Positions 45,127 to 54,016 of a DNA stretch of 64,000 nt are shown here, piece after piece. This DNA is from Thermoflexus hugenholtzii JAD2. Lineage in GTDB: Bacteria > Chloroflexota > Anaerolineae > Thermoflexales > Thermoflexaceae. The position numbers and the translations under genes are program-made. The stretch's first letter is position 1, and the number at the start of each line of letters is the position of its first letter. The notes under the pieces are model-generated. The model saw only the letters and a program-made list of their open reading frames with translations. It was not told the DNA's origin and did no database searches. The stretch spans positions 1-64,000 of the forward strand of contig NZ_FYEK01000027.1 in assembly GCF_900187885.1 (NCBI RefSeq), read 5' to 3'.

Positions 45127-47511
45127 ATGCAGGAGATCACGCTTTCCCAGTATAGCGCGGAGATCGAACGCCTGCTCCAGGACGAAGCCTATGATGAGGC
45201 CATCGCCCACTGCATGCACATCCTGAAGCGCTACCCGAAATACCAGCGGGCCTACCGTCTGCTGGGCCAGGCTTACCTGGAGAAGGGCCAGGATGATGCG
45301 GCGATGGACCTCTTCGCCCGGGCCCTGAGCGCGGATCCGGAGGATTTCCTCCCCCGCATCGGCCTCAGCGTGATCTACGAGCGCCGTGGGCAAATCGCCG
45401 AGGCGGCCTGGCAGATGGAACGGGCCTATGAGCTGCTCCCTTACAACGAGTTCATCCGGGAGGAGCTGGCCAAACTCTACGCCCGCCGGGACGGAGCCCC
45501 CCCGGAGTTCCTGCCCCTCACCCGGGGCGCCCTCGCCCGCCTCTACGCCCGGGGCCATCTCTACGCCGCCGCCATCGCGGAGCTGGAGAGCCTGCTCCAG
45601 GAGGCGCCCCAGCGCGCCGACCTCCGCGTCCTTTACCTGGAGGTGCTGTGGCGGGATGGGCGGCGCCTCGAGGCCGCGCGGGTCGCGCAGAGCCTGCTCC
45701 AGGAGCTCCCCTATTGCCTGAAGGCCAACCTCATCCTGGGTGAGTTCTGGATGGCCAGTGGCCGCGAGGCGGAGGCCCGCGAGCTGTTCCGCCGCGCCGC
45801 CGCCGTAGACCCCGAGCTCACCCTGGTCCCGGATCTCCTCGGGCCGACGGCCTCGATCCAGCCGGCGGAGGTGCGGATCGAACGCCTGATCTATGTGCCT
45901 CCCACCCCGGCCTACGCCCGACCCGCTGTGGAGGAGGGCGAGATCCCCGAATGGCTCCAGGCCCTGGGCCTCCCATTGGGAGAGGAAGTCCCGACCGCAC
46001 CCGCTGCCGAGGAAGCCCCAGCCGCGCTGGAAGCCCTGGAAGCCGCCCCACCGGAGACTCCCCAAACCCCATCCCCCGAGCCGGTGGCGGAGACCCTGGA
46101 ATGGTTACGATCAATAGAGGTGACTCCGGTGGAGCCGGAGGAAGAACCTTTGGGGGCTCCGGAGGAAGTCCCGCCTCCGGAGCTGGAGTTGCCGGAATGG
46201 CTACAGGAGGAGTTCTCCCTCCCCTCCGAAGCGCCTTCGTGGATGGAAGGACCGGGGGAGGGGGAGGCTGGACCTTCATGGATGGAGGGTCTCTTCCCGC
46301 CGGAGATGCCCGCCCCAGTCTCTGAGGCCCCGAGTGAAGAGGCGCCGCCCGAGATCCCGTGGGAAGCCCCCGGGGAGCTCCCGCCGGCCCCGGAGGAACC
46401 GGGAGAGGTCCCGATGGAGAGGCCGGGCGAGGAGGCTGCGCCGGAGGTCGCCGGCCTGCCGCCGCTGCCGGAGTCGCTGAGCCCGGAGGAGGCCCTGGCC
46501 TGGCTGGCCCGGATCGCCGAGGGCAAGGAGGAGATGCTGCGGGCCCAGGCGCAACAGGAGGCGGAAGCCCGTCTGGCGGAGATCCTGGGCCGTCGGCCGC
46601 CGGAAGCTCCCACCCCCCCGCTTCCGACGCCGCCGGAGGAGATCCCCGAGGCTCCCATAACGGAAGCCGCTCCGGAGGCGGCGTCAGCCGAAGAGGCCGC
46701 GCTCCCGGACTGGCTGCTGGCCCTCAAGCCACCGGAGGAGGAGATCGCCCCGGCCCTCGAGGAGGAGGAACGCCGGTTCCGGGAGCTCCTGGAGGAGGCG
46801 GCCGCCCAGCCCCTGGAGATCCCGCCGGAGTGGCAGGCGGCGATGGGGATCTTCCCGGAGGCCCTTCCGGAGGCGCCATCTCCGGAAGCGGCCCCGCTCG
46901 AAGCAGCGCCTCCGGAGGAGATCGAGACGCCACCGCTGGAAGGCGCCCTCCCCTTCCCGACGCCGGAGATCGCCCCCGAAGCTGTCGGCGAGGCGATGCC
47001 GGAAGATCTTCAAGTCGAGGAAGTGTGGGAAGGGAAGGGACTAGCCCCGGAGGCCGTTGAGACGGCACCTATCTGGGATCTCCTGGCGGTGGATGAGGGC
47101 CTCCCGCCGGCTGGGAAGATCCCGGAGCCCGCCCCCGCTGTGGATCCCCGCTGGCTGGAGCGCCTGCACGCGGTGCCGGTCGCCGAGACCATGGCCGGCG
47201 CGCTGCTGGGGGTCCTGGCGGATTATGAGGCCCGCCTGAAGGCCCAGCCTCGGGATCACGAGACCCGCCTGGCAATGGCCCGGTTGCTCTTCAACTTGGG
47301 CGACACCGCCCGGGCCGTTCGGGAGTATCAACGACTGATGCGGGTGGCGGCGATGCGGGAGCGCGTGATCGCCGATCTGGAGCAGGCAGTGCAGCTGCGC
47401 CCCGACGAATCCCGCCTGTGGCAGGCCTTGGGGGATGCCTACCAGGAGGCCGGGAAGCTGCAGAAGGCCCTGGAGGCCTATCGCCGGGCTCTGGCCCACC
47501 TGGGTTCGTGA
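45127..47511 (+). CDS. Large TPR protein with acidic Pro-rich linker and repeated PEWL motifs
   Basis: 794 residues. N-terminal TPRs (~10-240, e.g. AYRLLGQAYLEKGQDDAAMDLFARAL), a ~430-residue acidic Pro/Glu linker, and a C-terminal TPR segment (LWQALGDAYQEAGKLQKALEAYRRAL). The linker carries spaced Trp motifs: IPEWLQALGLP, TLEWLRSI, LPEWLQEEF, PSWMEG twice, LPDWLLALKP. Such layouts suggest a scaffold that displays several docking sites. ATG 45127 lies after a purine-rich GGGAAGGGGG. Cytoplasmic by sequence; partner unknown. Confidence 0.82.
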   Translation: MQEITLSQYSAEIERLLQDEAYDEAIAHCMHILKRYPKYQRAYRLLGQAYLEKGQDDAAMDLFARALSADPEDFLPRIGLSVIYERRGQIAEAAWQMERAYELLPYNEFIREELAKLYARRDGAPPEFLPLTRGALARLYARGHLYAAAIAELESLLQEAPQRADLRVLYLEVLWRDGRRLEAARVAQSLLQELPYCLKANLILGEFWMASGREAEARELFRRAAAVDPELTLVPDLLGPTASIQPAEVRIERLIYVPPTPAYARPAVEEGEIPEWLQALGLPLGEEVPTAPAAEEAPAALEALEAAPPETPQTPSPEPVAETLEWLRSIEVTPVEPEEEPLGAPEEVPPPELELPEWLQEEFSLPSEAPSWMEGPGEGEAGPSWMEGLFPPEMPAPVSEAPSEEAPPEIPWEAPGELPPAPEEPGEVPMERPGEEAAPEVAGLPPLPESLSPEEALAWLARIAEGKEEMLRAQAQQEAEARLAEILGRRPPEAPTPPLPTPPEEIPEAPITEAAPEAASAEEAALPDWLLALKPPEEEIAPALEEEERRFRELLEEAAAQPLEIPPEWQAAMGIFPEALPEAPSPEAAPLEAAPPEEIETPPLEGALPFPTPEIAPEAVGEAMPEDLQVEEVWEGKGLAPEAVETAPIWDLLAVDEGLPPAGKIPEPAPAVDPRWLERLHAVPVAETMAGALLGVLADYEARLKAQPRDHETRLAMARLLFNLGDTARAVREYQRLMRVAAMRERVIADLEQAVQLRPDESRLWQALGDAYQEAGKLQKALEAYRRALAHLGS

Positions 47512-47576
47512 GCAGCGGGTTGAGCCCTGGGGCCCCGGCTCGCTTCCCCATCTATCCCGGACTCGGAGGCCCATCG

Positions 47577-48071
47577 ATGCGCATCGGGATCCTGAGCGAC
47601 ACCCACGATCATATCGAGAACACGCGTCGGGCTTTGGAGATCCTCCGCCGGGAGGGGGTGGAGCGCCTCTTCCACTGCGGGGACGTGACCTCGCCGGAGG
47701 TGGTGGCCCTTTTCGAGGGCTGGGATGTGCTCTTCGTCCGCGGCAATCTGGACCGCCTGGAGGCGCTGGAACCGGCGGTGGTGGCCCTGGGGCGTCAACC
47801 CTTCCTGGGGGATGAGTTGACCACCACTCTGGCAGGCCGGCGCATCGCCCTCCTCCACGGCGACGACACGGCCCGCCTCCAGCAGCGCATCGCCTCCGGG
47901 GAGTTCGACTACGTGTTCCACGGCCACACCCATCGGCGTCGGGACGAGCGGGTGGGGCGGACCCGCGTGATCAACCCGGGGGCCCTGGGCGGCGTCCGCC
48001 ACGAGAGTCGCTCGTTCTGCATCCTGGACCTGCAGACCGACGAACTCCGTTTCATCGAGGTTGAGGAATGA
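47577..48071 (+). CDS. YfcE/MJ0936-type phosphodiesterase
   Basis: 164 residues, compact calcineurin-like phosphoesterase: SDTHDH, HCGDVTSPE, VRGNLDR (the GNH variant GNxD usual for this subfamily), LLHGDD and FHGHTHRRRDE followed by INPGALGG. Two-metal phosphodiesterase, substrate unknown. GGAGG precedes ATG 47577. Stop overlaps the thioesterase (ATGA). Confidence 0.9.
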   Translation: MRIGILSDTHDHIENTRRALEILRREGVERLFHCGDVTSPEVVALFEGWDVLFVRGNLDRLEALEPAVVALGRQPFLGDELTTTLAGRRIALLHGDDTARLQQRIASGEFDYVFHGHTHRRRDERVGRTRVINPGALGGVRHESRSFCILDLQTDELRFIEVEE

Positions 48072-48574
48072 GGGAGGAACTCTTCCCGCCGGACACTCCG
48101 TTCCGCATGGCGGTGCCCATCGAGGTCCGCTTTCGGGATCTGGACGCGATGGGGCATGTGAACAACGCGGTGTATTTCACATATTTCGAGCATGCGCGCT
48201 TGCACTACCTCCGCCGGCTGGCTGAGGTGCCTCCCCCGCTGGAGCCCCTGGGGATGATCGTGGCCGAGGCGACCTGTCAGTATCGGGCGCCCATCACCCT
48301 GGGGATGCCGCTCCGGGTCTGGATCCGGGTGGGGGAGATCCGTCAGCGCAGCTTCGTCTTCCTCTACCGGATCGAACGCTGCGACACCGGTCAGGTGATG
48401 GCCCTCGGCCGCTCGGTGCAGGTGGCTTACGACTACGCCCGCGGCGTCTCCGTCCCGATCCCGGAGCCGTGGCGGGAGCGCTTCCGCGCCTTCGAGGAAG
48501 GGCAGCTGGAGCTGGCCCTCTCTTCTCCCTCACGATCCGATGGGGGCAAGGATGATCATCGTGGATGCCCATGA
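48068..48574 (+). CDS. Hotdog-fold acyl-CoA thioesterase (4HBT family)
   Basis: 168 residues. The catalytic helix region RFRDLDAMGHVNNAVYFTYFEHAR is diagnostic of 4-hydroxybenzoyl-CoA/YbgC-type thioesterases, with the Asp nucleophile in DLDAMGHVNN. The C terminus runs 23 bases into the next gene. Likely hydrolyses acyl-CoA in the cytoplasm; chain length unknown. Confidence 0.88.
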   Translation: MREELFPPDTPFRMAVPIEVRFRDLDAMGHVNNAVYFTYFEHARLHYLRRLAEVPPPLEPLGMIVAEATCQYRAPITLGMPLRVWIRVGEIRQRSFVFLYRIERCDTGQVMALGRSVQVAYDYARGVSVPIPEPWRERFRAFEEGQLELALSSPSRSDGGKDDHRGCP

Positions 48575-49622
48575 AGACCTGGCCTGGAACGCTCGCTCCT
48601 TCGGCCGGGATTACACCCGCTCGGCCCATGAGACGCGGCAGCGGGAGGAGGGGACGGAGATCCCCCGTCTGAACGGACGGTGCATGCTGGGCCTGCCGGA
48701 ATGGCTGGCCGGGCGGGTGGCGGTGATCTTCGCCACCGTCTTCGTGATGCCGGCGCGCCACGCCCGCTCGGCGATGGAGCGAACCTACCGCACCCCCGAT
48801 GAGGCCTACGCAGAGGGGATGGCCCAGCTGGATTACTATGAGCGCCTGACGGAGACCCAGCCTCGCTTCCGGTGGATCCGCTCCCGTCGGGACCTGGAGG
48901 CCGTGCTGGAAACGTGGCGGGAACCCCTCCCGGAGCCTGACCCGCGGTGCATCGGGATCGTCTGCCTGATGGAGGGGGCGGACCCCATCCGGCGCCCGGA
49001 GGAGGTGGAGGTCTGGTATGAGCGAGGGGTGCGGATCATCGGGCCGGCCTGGAGTGCCACGCGCTACGCCGGCGGCACCGGGGAGCCAGGCCCTCTGACC
49101 GATGAGGGACGCCGGCTGCTGAAGGTGATGCAGGATTTCCCCCTTATCTTGGACCTCAGCCACATGGCCGAGCGGAGCTTCTTCGAGGCCCTGGAGCGCT
49201 ATGAGCGGCCGGTCATCGCCAGCCACTCCAACCCTCAAGCCCTGGTGCCCGGGGACCGCCAGCTCTCCGACGCGATGATCCGCGCCCTGGCCGAACGGGA
49301 CGGGGTGATCGGAGTGGTTCTCAGCAATCGCATGCTCAAGAAGGGCTGGACCCGGGGGGATCCCAAGGAGGCGGTCACGGTTTGGGATGTGGTGCGGGCC
49401 ATCGACTACATCTGCCAGCGGGTGGGGGACGCCCGTCACGTCGGGATCGGGAGCGATTTCGATGGCGGCTTCGGGGCGGAGGAGACCCCGGCGGAGTTCG
49501 ACACGGTGGCGGATCTCCCGAAGATCGCCGATGCCCTGCGACAGGCCGGCTTCGCCGAGGCCGATGTGGAAGCGGTGATGGGCGGGAACTGGTTGCGCAT
49601 CCTGCGCCACGGGCTGGAGTGA
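48552..49622 (+). CDS. Membrane-dipeptidase-type metallopeptidase (M19)
   Basis: 356 residues. Zinc ligands of renal-dipeptidase family enzymes are visible in order: DAHEDL (H-x-D), LMEGAD (Glu), LDLSHMAE (His), IASHSNPQAL (His) and GIGSDFDGG (Asp). No signal peptide, so cytoplasmic. ATG 48552 follows GGGGGCAAGG; an in-frame ATG at 48540 has no ribosome site. Cleaves dipeptides, including some with D-residues. Confidence 0.9.
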   Translation: MIIVDAHEDLAWNARSFGRDYTRSAHETRQREEGTEIPRLNGRCMLGLPEWLAGRVAVIFATVFVMPARHARSAMERTYRTPDEAYAEGMAQLDYYERLTETQPRFRWIRSRRDLEAVLETWREPLPEPDPRCIGIVCLMEGADPIRRPEEVEVWYERGVRIIGPAWSATRYAGGTGEPGPLTDEGRRLLKVMQDFPLILDLSHMAERSFFEALERYERPVIASHSNPQALVPGDRQLSDAMIRALAERDGVIGVVLSNRMLKKGWTRGDPKEAVTVWDVVRAIDYICQRVGDARHVGIGSDFDGGFGAEETPAEFDTVADLPKIADALRQAGFAEADVEAVMGGNWLRILRHGLE

Positions 49623-49637
49623 GAGGAGCGCGGGGAG

Positions 49638-50585
49638 ATGTGGTCGACAGGGGAGGGGTCGGAGGAGCGGCCGGTCCTGGTGATCGGGGCCGCAGGCCTG
49701 GACCTCAAGGGATACGCCGCGGGGGCCCTCCGCCTTGGGGCGACCAACCCGGGCCAGGTGCGGCGGAGCGTCGGCGGGGTGGCCCGTAACATCGCGGAGA
49801 ACCTGGCCCGGCTGGGTCATCCGGTCTTCCTGATCTCCGCGGTGGCCGACGATGAGACCGGCCGCTGGGTGCTGGAGCGCACCCGGAGCGCAGGGGTCAA
49901 CGTCGAGCATGTGGCGGTGATCCCTCAGGGCCGGACCGGCACTTACCTGGCGGTGCTGGATGAGCAGGGGAACCTGGTGGTCGCGGTGGACGACATGAGC
50001 ATCCTGGAGGCCATCACCCCCCGCTATCTTCAAACCCGCCGCGCCCTCTTCGAACAGGCGGCCATGGTGGTCCTGGATGCCAACCTCTCGCCGGCCGCCC
50101 TGCGCATGGCCGTCCGCCTCGCCCGACGGTTCGGCATCCCGGTGGCGGCCGACCCCACCTCCCCCACCTTGGCCATGCGCCTCCGATCCATCCTTCCGGA
50201 GCTGCATCTGGTGACGCCCAACACCGCGGAGGCGGAGGCCCTCACCGGCCTGCCGGTCTCGAACGTGGACGAAGCCCTTTTCGCCGCGCGCTATCTCACC
50301 GCCCTGGGGGTGCGGGTGGCCATCATCACCATGGCGGAGCTCGGCTTGGTCTACGCCGCCGGGGACCTCAGCGGGCATATCCCTGCCATCCGCACCGAGA
50401 TCGTGGACTTCACCGGGGCCGGGGATGCGCTGACGGCCGCGGTGATCTTCGCCCTGCTCCATGGGATCCCGATTGAGGAGGCGGTGCGCCTGGGGGTGGC
50501 CGCCGCCGCCCTGACCCTCCGCTCCCGGGAGACGGTCTCCCCGGAGCTCAGCCTGGAGCGGCTCTACGAGCAGCTGGTGATCTGA
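49638..50585 (+). CDS. PfkB-family carbohydrate/nucleoside kinase
   Basis: 315 residues: N-terminal GAAGLDLKG, substrate motif VGGVARNIAENLARLG and the ATP/anion-hole motif DFTGAGDALTAAV. The GGVARN and DMSILEAITP segments resemble pseudouridine kinases (PsuK/YeiC), but the partner psuG is absent, so substrate is left open. Ribosome site GGGGAG before ATG 49638. Confidence 0.85.
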   Translation: MWSTGEGSEERPVLVIGAAGLDLKGYAAGALRLGATNPGQVRRSVGGVARNIAENLARLGHPVFLISAVADDETGRWVLERTRSAGVNVEHVAVIPQGRTGTYLAVLDEQGNLVVAVDDMSILEAITPRYLQTRRALFEQAAMVVLDANLSPAALRMAVRLARRFGIPVAADPTSPTLAMRLRSILPELHLVTPNTAEAEALTGLPVSNVDEALFAARYLTALGVRVAIITMAELGLVYAAGDLSGHIPAIRTEIVDFTGAGDALTAAVIFALLHGIPIEEAVRLGVAAAALTLRSRETVSPELSLERLYEQLVI

Positions 50586-50637
50586 GATCCCTGCGGGGCG
50601 ATGGCGTTTTCCATCCCCAATTCAGGAGACGCGAACG

Positions 50638-51795
50638 ATGGGCGAGGTCTGGCCGTCCCGTTGGATGGAAACCTTCCTCCGGCTTCAGGAGGAGCTGGTG
50701 GCGCTGTTGCGGGAGCTGGTCCTCCGCGAGTCGCCCACCACCGAGAAGGCGGCGGTGGACCGGCTGGGGGAGTTCGTGGCCGAACGCCTGCGGGAGCTGG
50801 GGGCTCAGGTGGAGCGGATCCCCCAGGAGGCCGTCGGGGATCACTGGGTCGCCACCTGGGGCGATCCGGAAGCCTCCACGCAAATCCTGACCCTCTGTCA
50901 CCTGGACACGGTGTGGCCATTGGGGACCCTGGAGCGCATGCCTTTGCGGGAGGAGGACGGGCGCCTCTATGGGCCCGGCGTCTTCGACATGAAAGGCGGG
51001 ATCGCCGTCCTCCTCGGTGCCCTTCAGGGCCTGCGGACGCTCGGCCTCCATCCCCCGCACCGCGTCCGGATGCTGTTCACCAGCGATGAGGAGACCGGCA
51101 GCGAGACCTCCCGCCCGCTGATCGAGGAGGAGGCCCGGCGCAGCCAGCTGGTCCTGTGCCTGGAGCCCGCCCTCCCCGACGGCAGCCTGAAGACGTTCCG
51201 CAAAGGGGTGGGGGATTTCATCGTGATCGCGCACGGGCGCTCCGCCCACGCCGGCGCCGATCCCCAGCGCGGGATCAACGCCATCGAGGAGCTGGCGTAT
51301 CAGATCATGCGCCTGCGCGCCCTGGCCGATCCCCGGCGCGGCACCACTGTGACGGTGGGGGTGATCCGGGGCGGCACCCGACCCAACGTGGTGCCGGAAT
51401 ACGCGGAGATGGTAGTGGACGTGCGGGTGGCGACCCGGGCGGAGATGGACCGGATGGAGAAGGCCTTCCGGAGCCTGCGGCCGGTCCTGGATGGCGCCCG
51501 CGTGGAGGTGCGGGGAGGGTTCAACCGACCCCCGATGGAGCGGGACGCCCGGATGGTCGCCACCTTCCGGCGGGCCTGCACCATCGCGGCCGAGCTGGGG
51601 CTGACCCTCACGGAAGGAGGGACCGGCGGGGGAAGCGACGCGAACTTCACCGCCGCCCTGGGCGTCCCCACCCTGGATGGCCTGGGGGCGGTGGGCAACG
51701 GCGCCCACGCCCTGGATGAGCACGTGTGGATCGCCTCCCTCCCGCAACGGGCCGCCCTGGTCGCCGCTTTGCTGGCTCGATGGACGGTATTATAA
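50638..51795 (+). CDS. M20-family zinc peptidase (carboxypeptidase G2-like)
   Basis: 385 residues. Metal and catalytic residues: CHLDTVWP (His, Asp), GVFDMKGG (bridging Asp), SDEETGSE (Glu base and ligand), lid domain from GRSAHAGADPQRGINA, and the late His in HALDEH. Closest in pattern to glutamate carboxypeptidase/CPG2-like enzymes that remove C-terminal Glu. No signal peptide. Confidence 0.9.
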   Translation: MGEVWPSRWMETFLRLQEELVALLRELVLRESPTTEKAAVDRLGEFVAERLRELGAQVERIPQEAVGDHWVATWGDPEASTQILTLCHLDTVWPLGTLERMPLREEDGRLYGPGVFDMKGGIAVLLGALQGLRTLGLHPPHRVRMLFTSDEETGSETSRPLIEEEARRSQLVLCLEPALPDGSLKTFRKGVGDFIVIAHGRSAHAGADPQRGINAIEELAYQIMRLRALADPRRGTTVTVGVIRGGTRPNVVPEYAEMVVDVRVATRAEMDRMEKAFRSLRPVLDGARVEVRGGFNRPPMERDARMVATFRRACTIAAELGLTLTEGGTGGGSDANFTAALGVPTLDGLGAVGNGAHALDEHVWIASLPQRAALVAALLARWTVL

Positions 51796-51834
51796 ACAAG
51801 GAAGGGCAACGTGACAGTGGAGTAGGGAAGGGGA

Positions 51835-52620
51835 ATGGAGATGGAGGAGCTGGCCCGCGCGGCGGAGATGATCCGCCGCTCCCGTTATTTGGTGGCCCTG
51901 ACCGGAGCCGGGATCAGCACCCCTTCGGGGATCCCGGATTTCCGGAGCGAAGGCTCCGGGCTGTGGACGATCTACGATCCGATGGAGGTGGCCTCCATCT
52001 GGGCCTTCTCCCGCCGTCCCGAAGCGTTTTTTGAGTGGGTGCGCCCCCTGGCCCGCATGATCCGGGAGGCCCGGCCCAACCCCGCCCATTACGCCCTGGC
52101 CCGCTTGGAGGCTGCGGGCATCCTCAAAGCCCTGATCACTCAGAACATCGATGAGCTTCACCAGAAGGCGGGCTCCCGCCGGGTCATCGAGGTGCACGGG
52201 CATCTGCGGGAGGCCACCTGCATCCGGTGCTATCGTAAAGTCCCCGCCGCCCCTTACCTGGACGCTTTTCTGGAGAACGGGACGATCCCGCGCTGCGAGG
52301 TGTGTGGGGGAGTGCTCAAGCCGAACGTCATCCTGTTCGGGGAGCAGCTGCCGGCCCAGGCTTTCCTCGCCGCCCAGCAGGAGGCCCGCCGGGCGGATGT
52401 TTTCCTGGTGGCTGGCTCCTCCCTGGAGGTGGCCCCGGCGGGGGATCTCCCCATCCTGGCTAAGGAACACGGGGCCCGCCTGATCCTGATCAATCTCTCC
52501 CCTACCGCTGCTGACCGTTACGCGGATCTGCAGATCCGCGGGGATGTGGCGGAGATCCTCCCCCTCCTGGCGGACGCCGTGCTGGGACCCGCGCGGGAGG
52601 AGGCCTTTGGTGCGGAATGA
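51835..52620 (+). CDS. cobB: Sir2-family NAD-dependent protein deacylase
   Basis: 261 residues. NAD site LTGAGISTPSGIPDFRSEGSGLW, TQNIDELHQKAG, catalytic His in EVHGHLREATC, zinc site CIRC...CEVC, and GSSLEVAPAG with INLSP at the end. Class III/U-like small sirtuin. GGGAAGGGGA precedes ATG 51835. Confidence 0.93.
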   Translation: MEMEELARAAEMIRRSRYLVALTGAGISTPSGIPDFRSEGSGLWTIYDPMEVASIWAFSRRPEAFFEWVRPLARMIREARPNPAHYALARLEAAGILKALITQNIDELHQKAGSRRVIEVHGHLREATCIRCYRKVPAAPYLDAFLENGTIPRCEVCGGVLKPNVILFGEQLPAQAFLAAQQEARRADVFLVAGSSLEVAPAGDLPILAKEHGARLILINLSPTAADRYADLQIRGDVAEILPLLADAVLGPAREEAFGAE

Positions 52621-52638
52621 ACGTTCAGGAGGACCGGG

Positions 52639-53445
52639 ATGGCGTTGAGGGGAAACCTGCGGGACTTCCACACCACCCAGTTGCTGAACCTCATCCACCT
52701 GGCCCGGAAGACCGGGACCCTGACGGTGGAAAGCCGCAACGGCACGGCCCAGCTGTGCTTTAAGGACGGCAAGCTGATCTACGCGGCTTTAGATCGTCAG
52801 GACGGCCGCCTGGCCGATGTGCTGATCCGGGCCGGGAAGCTCCGCCCGGAGCAGCTGCAAACCCTGGACCTCTCCCGGGTTCAGGATGACAAGGTCCTGG
52901 GGTTGAAGTTGATCGAAGCCGGCTACGTGACCCAGCAGGACATCCTCGCCAGCCTGCGGGCGCAGATGCTGGATGTGGTCTATCGGCTGTTCGCCTGGAG
53001 CGAAGGCGCCTTCCGCTTCGAGCCTCACCTCCAACCGGTCCAGAACCGCATCCCGGTCCCCGTGGACCTGGAGAACATCATCATGGAGGGGGTCCGCCGC
53101 CTCCGGGAGGTGGAGCGCTTGAAGGAGGAGCTCCCGGATCTGGACATTCCCGTCCGGCTGACCAGCCGCCCCGAGGCCATCCGCAAGGTGCAGCTGAGCC
53201 CCGAGGAGTGGCGGGTGATCAGTCAGGTCAACGGGCGGAACACCATTGAGCAGATCATGCGCCGTCTGAACATGGACGAGATCCAGATCCGCCGTATCAT
53301 CTATGGGCTCCTCCAGGCCGGCCTGATCGAGCTCGGCACCCCGCCTCCGGCCGCGCCGCCGCCCGGGGTCCCGAGCCCCAGGCCCGGCAGCGGCGTCTCC
53401 CGCTCCGTCGTGGAGAAGCTGATCAATTACTTCCGCAGGCTGTGA
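52639..53445 (+). CDS. DUF4388 (PatA N-terminal-like) protein
   Basis: 268 residues. The N-terminal ~100 match DUF4388: MALRGNLRDFHTTQLLNLIHLARKTGTL, then FKDGKLIYA, as seen in PatA-type and gliding/signalling proteins. The middle and C-terminal parts contain winged-helix-like segments (WRVISQVNGRNTIEQIMRRL) and a Pro-rich linker. AGGAGGA precedes ATG 52639. It is followed 31 bases later by a small GTPase, a pairing typical of bacterial MglA/Rup-type modules. Confidence 0.85.
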   Translation: MALRGNLRDFHTTQLLNLIHLARKTGTLTVESRNGTAQLCFKDGKLIYAALDRQDGRLADVLIRAGKLRPEQLQTLDLSRVQDDKVLGLKLIEAGYVTQQDILASLRAQMLDVVYRLFAWSEGAFRFEPHLQPVQNRIPVPVDLENIIMEGVRRLREVERLKEELPDLDIPVRLTSRPEAIRKVQLSPEEWRVISQVNGRNTIEQIMRRLNMDEIQIRRIIYGLLQAGLIELGTPPPAAPPPGVPSPRPGSGVSRSVVEKLINYFRRL

Positions 53446-53475
53446 GGTCCTATCCCCCAGGAGGGCAGACGATCC

Positions 53476-54015
53476 ATGCAGGCGGTGAAGATCGTGGTGA
53501 CCGGGCCTTTCGCCTCGGGCAAGACCCAGTTCATCCGCACCATCAGCGAGATCGAAGTGGTCTCCACCGAGCGGCGGATCTCCACGCCGGCGGAGCGGGC
53601 CATCAAGGACCAGACCACGGTGGCCATGGATTTCGGGCGGATCACCATCGATAAGGACCTCGTGCTGTATCTGTTCGGCACGCCGGGCCAGCGACGCTTC
53701 GATTTCATGTGGGAGATCCTGGCCGAGGGGATGCTGGGCTTCATCGTCATGGTCGATAGCACCAGACCGGAGACCTTCCGCGAGGCCCGCAACATCCTGG
53801 AGACCTTCCGCCGCTATGCCCAGACCCCCTTCGTGGTCGCCGCCAACAAGCAGGACCTTGAGGACGCCTGGGATCCGGAGGACATCCGCATCGCCCTGCG
53901 CCTGGACGGCCGGGTCAAGGTGCTCCCGTGCGTGGCCACCCGCCGCGACAGCGTGAAGGACGTGGTCCTGGAGCTGCTCTACGCCATCCTGGAAGAGCTG
54001 TCCGCTTCCCGCTAA
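53476..54015 (+). CDS. MglA/Rup-like small GTPase
   Basis: 179 residues, single G domain: P-loop VTGPFASGKTQFI, a T-containing switch I (STPAERAIKDQTTVAMDFG), G3 as LFGTPGQRRF in place of D-x-x-G, and G4 AANKQD. The G3 form is shared with bacterial Rab/Rho-like proteins of the MglA relatives. Probably forms a switch with the adjacent DUF4388 protein. No GAP of roadblock type is present nearby. Confidence 0.85.
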   Translation: MQAVKIVVTGPFASGKTQFIRTISEIEVVSTERRISTPAERAIKDQTTVAMDFGRITIDKDLVLYLFGTPGQRRFDFMWEILAEGMLGFIVMVDSTRPETFREARNILETFRRYAQTPFVVAANKQDLEDAWDPEDIRIALRLDGRVKVLPCVATRRDSVKDVVLELLYAILEELSASR

Positions 54016-54016
54016 G

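Noticed and set aside
51768-51793. Promoter for the sirtuin gene (TTTGCT and TATTAT)
   Set aside because: Spacing is 14 bases and the hexamers are poor; the TATTAT overlaps the stop region of the preceding gene.
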